Assembly (NCBI GenBank): GCA_007258455.2
Contig: VDFB02139279.1
Span: 1-64,000, forward strand
Direction of reading: 5' to 3'
DNA length: 64,000 nucleotides
Source: Sequoia sempervirens
Taxonomy: Eukaryota > Streptophyta > Pinopsida > Cupressales > Cupressaceae
The translations under genes were made by a program, and so were the position numbers. Of the stretch, positions 57,461 to 64,000 are shown piece after piece; position 1 is the stretch's first letter, and the number at the start of each line of letters is the position of its first letter. The notes under the pieces are model-generated. The model searched no databases and was not told the DNA's origin. It was given only the letters and a program-made list of their open reading frames with translations.

Positions 57461-58441
57461 AAGAAAAGAATATTACATTTTTGAAATAGAATAAGGTCAA
57501 AAAAGGTCAACCTTTCCTAGGCATCCTATTTGAAAAAATTAACTACAAGTTATCTCCAACAAGCTAAGAAAGAAGCACCACTCCTCGTACATTGGAAAAT
57601 TTGATAAAGTGAACACTTCAATTGAACTTGGGCACCCCTATAATTACGGATCTGGGTGCTCTATTTTTGTGGATCAGGATTTTGGAAGGAGATTCCAATG
57701 TTTTTATTTTCTATAAGTTAGAGAATTCTCCTTATTGTAAAGGTTGGAAAATTGAAGTTAGATTTGCAGCCTTAAGTTAGATATTTTCAAAAACTTTATG
57801 CAATTAGTTAATTTTTATAGCAATTTCTTAAGTTTAGTAGATACATGAAAGACAATGGTTTTCCATACGCTAGTGAATTTTGCTAGACGTAAATGCAACT
57901 TATTTGATGAAAATCAATAGAAGAAGTTAGATTTAAAACTATCAATTATGTTATATGTGAATGATATTTTTGTTTTATTTGTTGATCTGCACAATTTGTG
58001 ATGAGTTAATTAAATTTCTTTGATTAATTCTAGTAAAATGAAAATTTCAAGTATGCTTATTAAATCTGCACTATGGATGGATATGATTGTATAAATGATT
58101 ATGAGTTATTTCATTAATTGATATTGAATTTTTAAGAAGCTTATTACAAAAGTTTCATGTCTGAATATGGGAATGATACTTATTCATGTTTTACTATTCT
58201 AAAACCTATGTATCTTTTTTAGTTTCTTTAAAATATGTTGCTGGAATATTTAAAAATAATAGTTTGTTACCTTTTAACTAGCAAAAGGCCCCTTGAATAT
58301 TATATCCACATTGACCATTGGGTGATATAGTATAGTTGTGAACTAACTATCGATACCTTGGAAGATAGGTGATTTATTATTAGTTATCTTTTTCAGGAGA
58401 AGTAGGATAGAAATATTCTGCTTAATGTTTGATGTGTCAAT
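57461..58441 (+). other. Spacer between ORF E and the C gag, right-arm copy
   Basis: Copy of 20455-21434. No gene seen. Confidence 0.4.
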
Positions 58442-59460
58442 TTGACTATCAATAGAACTAGTGCTAGAAGGAGGGCCTAAAGGAACAAACTGGAGCAAAT
58501 TGGGTCATTTTCACTAGATAAGTTTAAAAGGATTCAAAGATCTACCCTCAACAAAGAACCATTTTTAGAACTCCAATTTCCTACTCGATCAAGAACATGT
58601 AGAACTCCAATCCCACCCCCATCAAAATTACTAGTAACCCCACCAATAATTTTGCTTATACCATAGCTGCAGCCACCTAACCTACCTCCACCAATGGCAT
58701 TCTTCATAAGAAATCCCTCTTGACTAGGGATCATTCTCGATGGAATCCATGAAATTCCTAAAAACCTAGAAAGGTTCTATCCTAGGTATGCTCATGGGGA
58801 ATCCCGGAGTGCAAAAGAACATATTCAAGCATTCAAAGATACATGCACTAGGGCTCAGATAGCACACCACGATGTGGCTTGCAAATTTTTTCCTTATTCA
58901 TTGGGGGACATGGCTTATAATTGGTACCTTAACCTACCCGCTAGATCCATTAGTAGTTGGACAGGTCTAGATAATGCATTTATTAATGATTTTTTAGTCT
59001 ATGTAGACCCTACAATTATATACCATTAGTTCACCATAATTAGGAAGGTACCCCATCAACCCTTGCCGTTATTCAACACATAGCTCTAGAGAATGTATAG
59101 GCACTTAAAGCCACCTTACATAGTTGCCGATAATATTTCCATTCAAGCGTACCTAAAATCCATAGACCCATTGATTGGTTTATTCTTACAAAGAACTTAC
59201 TTTGAGGTAGACATTGATTCGTTGGCCAATGTATACCATCTAGCCATAAATTGTAACAAAAAAAACCTCACAACTAGGTGGTATGGGAGGGACATTGCCT
59301 TCATTAGGATATATTGGGATGCCTAACCAAATGGTTGCGATTAATAATGTGATGAACAATGGAACCCCTCTCATGAATATAGTTCCAGGAATGTCTAATT
59401 CTGCTTATGGACCATTGGTTGAAATACATCCACCACCCTTGTTGCCTTGGTTTATTAATG
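58442..59460 (+). pseudogene. Gag of element C, right-arm copy
   Basis: Copy of 19435-20454, with the same Retrotrans_gag motifs (CKFFPYSLGDMAYNWYLNLP, SISSWTGLDNAFINDF) and the same interruption by element A at the GAAAC target site (59461-59465). The downstream part of this gag copy lies beyond the window. Confidence 0.75.
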
Positions 59461-59465
59461 GAAAC

Positions 59466-60884
59466 TGTAGACAATGAAAAATGTCTTGAATGATCTCATA
59501 CACTCGAAACAGATTTACCAACATCATTTCCTCTTTAAACCCATCTTTTTTCTTAATTGATTGAATTAGCCTAGCTAATTAATTAATTGCATCAGTTTCA
59601 TCCATTAACCTAATTCATCAAAATTGGGTTAATTCATCCCCCTTCACGCTAACACTTCATCTCATTAAATTAAATAAATCAAAACATTTAATTTAATTCC
59701 TTAAGTCATCTTATTTAATTCAATAACCCTAAGTTATTTAATTAAATATCATTCCATCTCTCTCTCTCCCCCCATTTATTAAATTATTTAATAAATATCA
59801 CTTTATTCCTCCAAGTCCCCTAATTGCATGATTAAATATTGCTTAATTAGCAATTAGACTAATTTTCCTCTAAAAAGGGGAATATTCCCATGGAATAATC
59901 CTTATCCCCTTTTTGCACAATTAAAGTTTTCTTTTAATTTGCAAAATGCCTTTTTCCTCGCCCAAATGAATATTCCAAAAGAATATTGTTATTCCTCCAT
60001 TTGAAAAATGGATATTTTCACTTAGCTTCTTAAGCAAGTTTTAACCTTTAACCTTTTGAACAAGTCACATTTGACTTGTGTGTGCAGGTCAAAAGTGTGT
60101 ATGTTTGGAGAAAATGTGAACCCTTGATTAAATCCCATCATGCATTTTCATCTGTTGATGAGAATCCCTGATCCATGCCTATCATCTCCTTCATCTTTGA
60201 CCATTGATTAATCTTTTTGATCTCAACCCTCCATTTCTCATTTGCTTTCCTATAAATAGGTCACTATTTTGAGACAAATTGATCCATCTTTCAATTGCAA
60301 AGTCATGTTGTTGAACTCACTTGCATCCACACTCATTTTACTCACTTTTAGCTTGTTTTAGTTTATTTTAAATTTCATAATAGCTTAGAGCATCCATTAA
60401 TGGTTTCCATGCATCCATCTTAGTTTGTGTATGAATTAGGGTTTTCATCTTTTAGCTTTGAATTAGCTTAGATTAGCTTACCAATTGCATAATTAGTTCA
60501 TTTTTAGCATAAAATCATGTTAACTTAGCTTGCATCATGTTTAAATGAGCATAAACTAGGTTTTCATCCATTTATCACAATGGTTTCATCAATTCTCTTC
60601 CATAGAATTGACTAAAATAGGCTCACTAATCACGCGATTGGGAAAGGGTCATTAGTTCACATCAACACAACAAAAATTCCAAAACAAGATAAGTTTCAAA
60701 TGGGTTAGAGTAGGAATTTAACTATTTTTGTAGTTTGTAACTTTTAGTTTTAATTAAATGCTTAGTTTAATCTTTTCAATTTGAATGATCTTGTTTGGTA
60801 GATGCAGGTTTATTTGGGTAAATTATGCTTCAAGTCATCATGGATTAAGCGTAATTGACCCACACTAACAATCTTCATCTCACA
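59466..60884 (+). repeat. 5' LTR of element A, right-arm copy
   Basis: Reverse complement of 18011-19429, TGTAGACA...TCTCACA, with few differences. Confidence 0.92.
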
Positions 60885-62992
60885 TTCTAGTGCTAAAAGG
60901 ATTAAAAATTGTTAATTTAACCAATTTTTAGCTTGAATTCCATTTGTTTTCTATTTTACAGGATACACCAACACCCAAACTACAAACAACGACGCACTTT
61001 GAAGAGCATCACCATATAGTGATGCCACTGCAACTTGAAACACTGACGCCAATTAAATGCATTACTGCTGATTTAAATCTGGTGACACCGATTTAATATA
61101 GAGGTATCAAAAAGTTCAAACGACGATGCCCAACTTCACCTGATCGACACCCCAAAATTTCAAAACATTAGGCTACTGCTAGAAGTGATGCCATAAAAAA
61201 TCCTGATGCTATTGTGGTCTATGTTTCTGCTGCAGAGCGACGCCCAAACTTCAAACTACAACACTATCATGTTTAGCAATGCCCAACTAGGGTAAGAAAC
61301 TTTACAATCATTTTTTTGACATGTGCTTTAATTTATTTGAATTATCTGATCACTGATGTACCTCTGACTATGTTTTGGTTGTTATACTAACAACGTTTTG
61401 CAAGTTGGAATACATAGAGCTCAAGTGAAGAAGGTCTTTCCTTATCTTAAAATTTTGTTATTGTAACTTAAGTGTTTGATGCTTTGGGGCAATTATAACC
61501 CAACTTTTATGCTTTCTAATTTTTTCTTTAGGACACACACTAGATTTCCATTGGGTTTAAAAAGAACACTCAAACAGAATTAAAATTGAACCCTCATCTC
61601 ATCATTATTTTTTAGGTTTAAAATTGAATAAGGAAACTTCATATTTCCAATTGATGCTTAAAATGAACTCATCACTGCTTTGAAGGGTTAAAATTTGCAA
61701 CTGTTTACTATATTTTGTGATTTTCAACATTATTAGTGGATGCATATGCAATTTTCTCACACCATTTGGCGACCTTGAGAAAAAAAAACATTCCTTAACA
61801 CTTTGCAAAATCACCTACATCTTTCAATTTGGATTAAAATTGAACCCCCTTACGAGTGTGAGAAAAAGGCATAAAATGTGTTCTCTCTTTGTTCATACAA
61901 ATGAAGATGATCAAACTACGGATGTACTTCCTTGCTATTATTTACCTTTAGAGGGTCTTCCTTGGTGGGAAAAAGTACTCACCCCAAGGGAACGAACCAA
62001 GTGGTAACATGATGTCTGTCCCCCAATATCTTTATGATGTGTAAAGCCCTTGTTCAAAGGGTTGGGAGACCTCTCGATGGAGTCTATCATTGCACCCCCT
62101 AAACTGGAAGCCCTTATTATGAACCCTTGTCTAGAAGCCAAAAATCCTTAATATTTTTTGGTGCAAGAACGGTCATTCTAAAGCTACCCCCACATTTGTA
62201 CTATTCAATTGTAGAAATAGAAAAAATCCTTTTAATCTCCAAATTTTAAGGACTTTGAGATTTTGTGGTCCTGAGAAGTGTGTGTCATGGAGGGGAGCCA
62301 GTGGCACCAAATCTCTAACTATTCACATTGTTTAGTGTTTGGAGAAATCTGAGTGGGGAATCAATAAATATAGCCATTTCGTACCTAGGGTTGTAATGAT
62401 TGTAAGTCAGTTTAACACTTTTCTTGGTTTCAAAATGATACAAAAAAAAACATTCACTATCATCCTCAAAATTTCAAACACTTTGGCTTAAATATGGACC
62501 TCTTGGGTTAGCCTAGATATTATTGCTTGTCCTAAGGATTTATCCTTAGCAATTTCTAAATATCTTGAAATTAATCTCAGATCCATATTTTCCCAAAGAC
62601 AGCATAGGCAATTATGGCTCTAATCTCATAATTTTCATGAAATGGACATTGTGAAAGTTATGATGTTCTTGACATAAACATCTAGTTTGGAAACATAATC
62701 AAGACAAGTGTTTGTAAAATCAATTTACTTAAGCAAGATAAATTGAAAAATGAACCCCACATGACTATTTGGAGACCAATTGCTCCCCTTGAGCAACTTG
62801 ATCTTCCAGGTGCTATAATTTAGCCAAACTTTGAACTTATTAATGGAGAATAAATCGATCTCATTAGCACTTTGAGAAGCTTCACTTGTCAACAAAAGAA
62901 ATAAATACCCAGTGGAGAAACACAACCATTTTAGACGAAGAAGAGGAAAAAGCTGATATTGAGGCTGGAAGGCCCACATTACCACCACCCGC

Positions 62993-63255
62993 ATGGAAAT
63001 AAATATCTTCCTTTATTCCATAAACTTGAACTATTTCTACATGATCTCACGTAAAGTCAAGATCCCTAAAATAAAGTCTACAGGTCATGATTTTAGACTT
63101 AGGCATCTTAGTTCAAAAGATCTCAAGAAACATCTTTTAAAACTTCACAAGAATAGAGACAAGTTGGTAGCAAACTTCTACATACACCTTTCAAGAAACA
63201 TTTTGGAACTATATGCATTCTTTTGGAGTCAAAATCTTGGTCTTTTTCACGATAG
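62993..63255 (+). pseudogene. Conserved short leader ORF of element A, right-arm copy
   Basis: Copy of 15640-15902, again upstream of where gag begins. Confidence 0.5.
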
Positions 63256-64000
63256 TTAACTCCTCTAAATTATCCATCGAACAATCAAAATCCATAGGGG
63301 AAGATCTCCATACCATCATTGCAAATGTAGGTGTTGTAGTTCACAGTTTAGTAGGAAGTGAGCCTCAATACTTTATCACAATCGCTACCACTTGTTAAGA
63401 AACTTTTATTCTTGAGCTAGGAGGATATGAATAGATCTAAACATCCCCATCCATTCTCTCATCTAAATCAACATTTGTTTTTTAGGATTTGAACATTTTA
63501 GAGGTCTAGCATCATTCTCACTACCTCGGTCTTGTCAAAACAAAGGTTCACTTTAAAAGTCAACATTGGGTCAAACATCTCACTCACCCCTTCATTAAAT
63601 TTCATCTCACTTCACCTATCTTTGCTAAATTTTGTTTACACCAACACTTTGTGACTTAAAACATCAAATCAAACCAACCATCTAACTTTCCTATTTTGTA
63701 TTTGAAATGAATCCTTTTTCATGCATTTAGACAAGTTAGTTATCATATTTGAACTAGTTCATCTTGAAGGTCATGAGTCTACACTAAAGATTTACAAGTT
63801 CATAAACATCCTTTATCCTAACATCAAAACATCAAGAGAAAGTCAAAAAAATTGTTCCAAGATGTTTGCAAAGATCACTCTCCACATCACCCACCTTTTC
63901 ATCCCCCACTATCATCATTGCTCCCAAAAGGCTTAGAGAATCTCTTTTACCTATATTTTAGTTAACTAGAGAGTTCAAACATCACAAATATCAACATAAC

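Larger units (their letters stand above)
49201..64000 (-). repeat. Right arm of the giant inverted repeat
   Basis: Reverse complement of 14895-29695 (coordinate sums 78895-78896). The single net length difference I traced is a homopolymer of 11 T (left, about 23094) versus 10 A (right, about 55792). Scattered substitutions include 29091/49805 and 29170/49726. The arm runs off the window at 64000. Confidence 0.95.
59461..64000 (+). mobile_element. Element A, right-arm copy (5' part only, cut by window end)
   Basis: Target duplication GAAAC at 59461-59465, 5' LTR at 59466-60884 with TATAAATAGG at 60251-60260, a mutated PBS at 60888 (TAG in place of TGG), the leader, and the short conserved ORF at 62993-63255. 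The gag start would lie just beyond 64000. It is the same insertion, at the same target base, as the left-arm copy. Confidence 0.9.

Noticed and set aside
1..64000. Search by eye for CRISPR arrays, rRNA, tRNA, an intact host gene or an envelope gene
   Set aside because: Nothing convincing was found. The regularly repeated text is retroelement low-complexity DNA, and no spacer-repeat pattern or tRNA cloverleaf was seen.

Overview
This window looks like repeat-rich nuclear DNA from a seed plant. It is AT-rich, has no intact gene, and is almost entirely decayed Ty3/Gypsy LTR retrotransposons nested in one another. The long elements (about 19 kb), LTRs of about 1.4 kb, old and heavily mutated copies and lack of dense host genes would fit a gymnosperm such as a conifer. 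That is inference; the sequence alone does not name a species. I see no bacterial-type operon, rRNA, tRNA or CRISPR array.

Layout. (1) Bases 127-19429 hold element A, an almost complete minus-strand Tat-lineage Gypsy element. It has a 5' LTR at 18011-19429, a PBS, a long leader, a short conserved leader ORF, gag, protease, RT, two RNase H domains, integrase, a long 3' region, a PPT and a 3' LTR at 127-1514. A 5-bp target duplication (GTTTC/GTTTT) flanks it, and it is inserted in the gag gene of an older element, C (1-121 and 19435-20454). (2) Bases 20455-29695 hold the 5' part of C or its neighbourhood: two unrecognised decayed coiled-coil ORFs (called E and D here) that diverge from a block of imperfect repeats of about 75-110 bp around a TATA/telobox leader. 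(3) Bases 29696-29795 are a gap of exactly 100 N. (4) Bases 29796 to about 48518 hold element B, a second, plus-strand member of the same family as A, cut at its 5' end by the gap. (5) Bases 49201-64000 are a near-perfect reverse-complement copy of 14895-29695, so they repeat D, E, the C gag and the 5' quarter of element A.

How the parts relate. A and B share one plan: leader ORF, gag (starting MVK/QTRSQHK, with a Gln-rich tract), protease, RT, RNase H, a second archaeal-type RNase H, integrase, then about 5 kb before the 3' LTR. In both, that 3' region carries a cellular-looking gene in antisense: a plant mobile domain (PMD, aminotransferase-like) protein with a first exon of exactly 78 nt, a GTATGT donor, the PMD, a Pro/Gln-rich linker and a coiled coil. 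This captured antisense gene is the most biologically interesting item. The most striking structural item is the inverted repeat of at least 14.8 kb whose left arm stops exactly at the N gap. It may be a mis-joined haplotype contig rather than a real palindrome.

Every coding region is broken by stops and frameshifts. Many stops are TAG where Gln CAG is expected, which fits deamination at methylated CHG sites. No gene here is predicted to be active.
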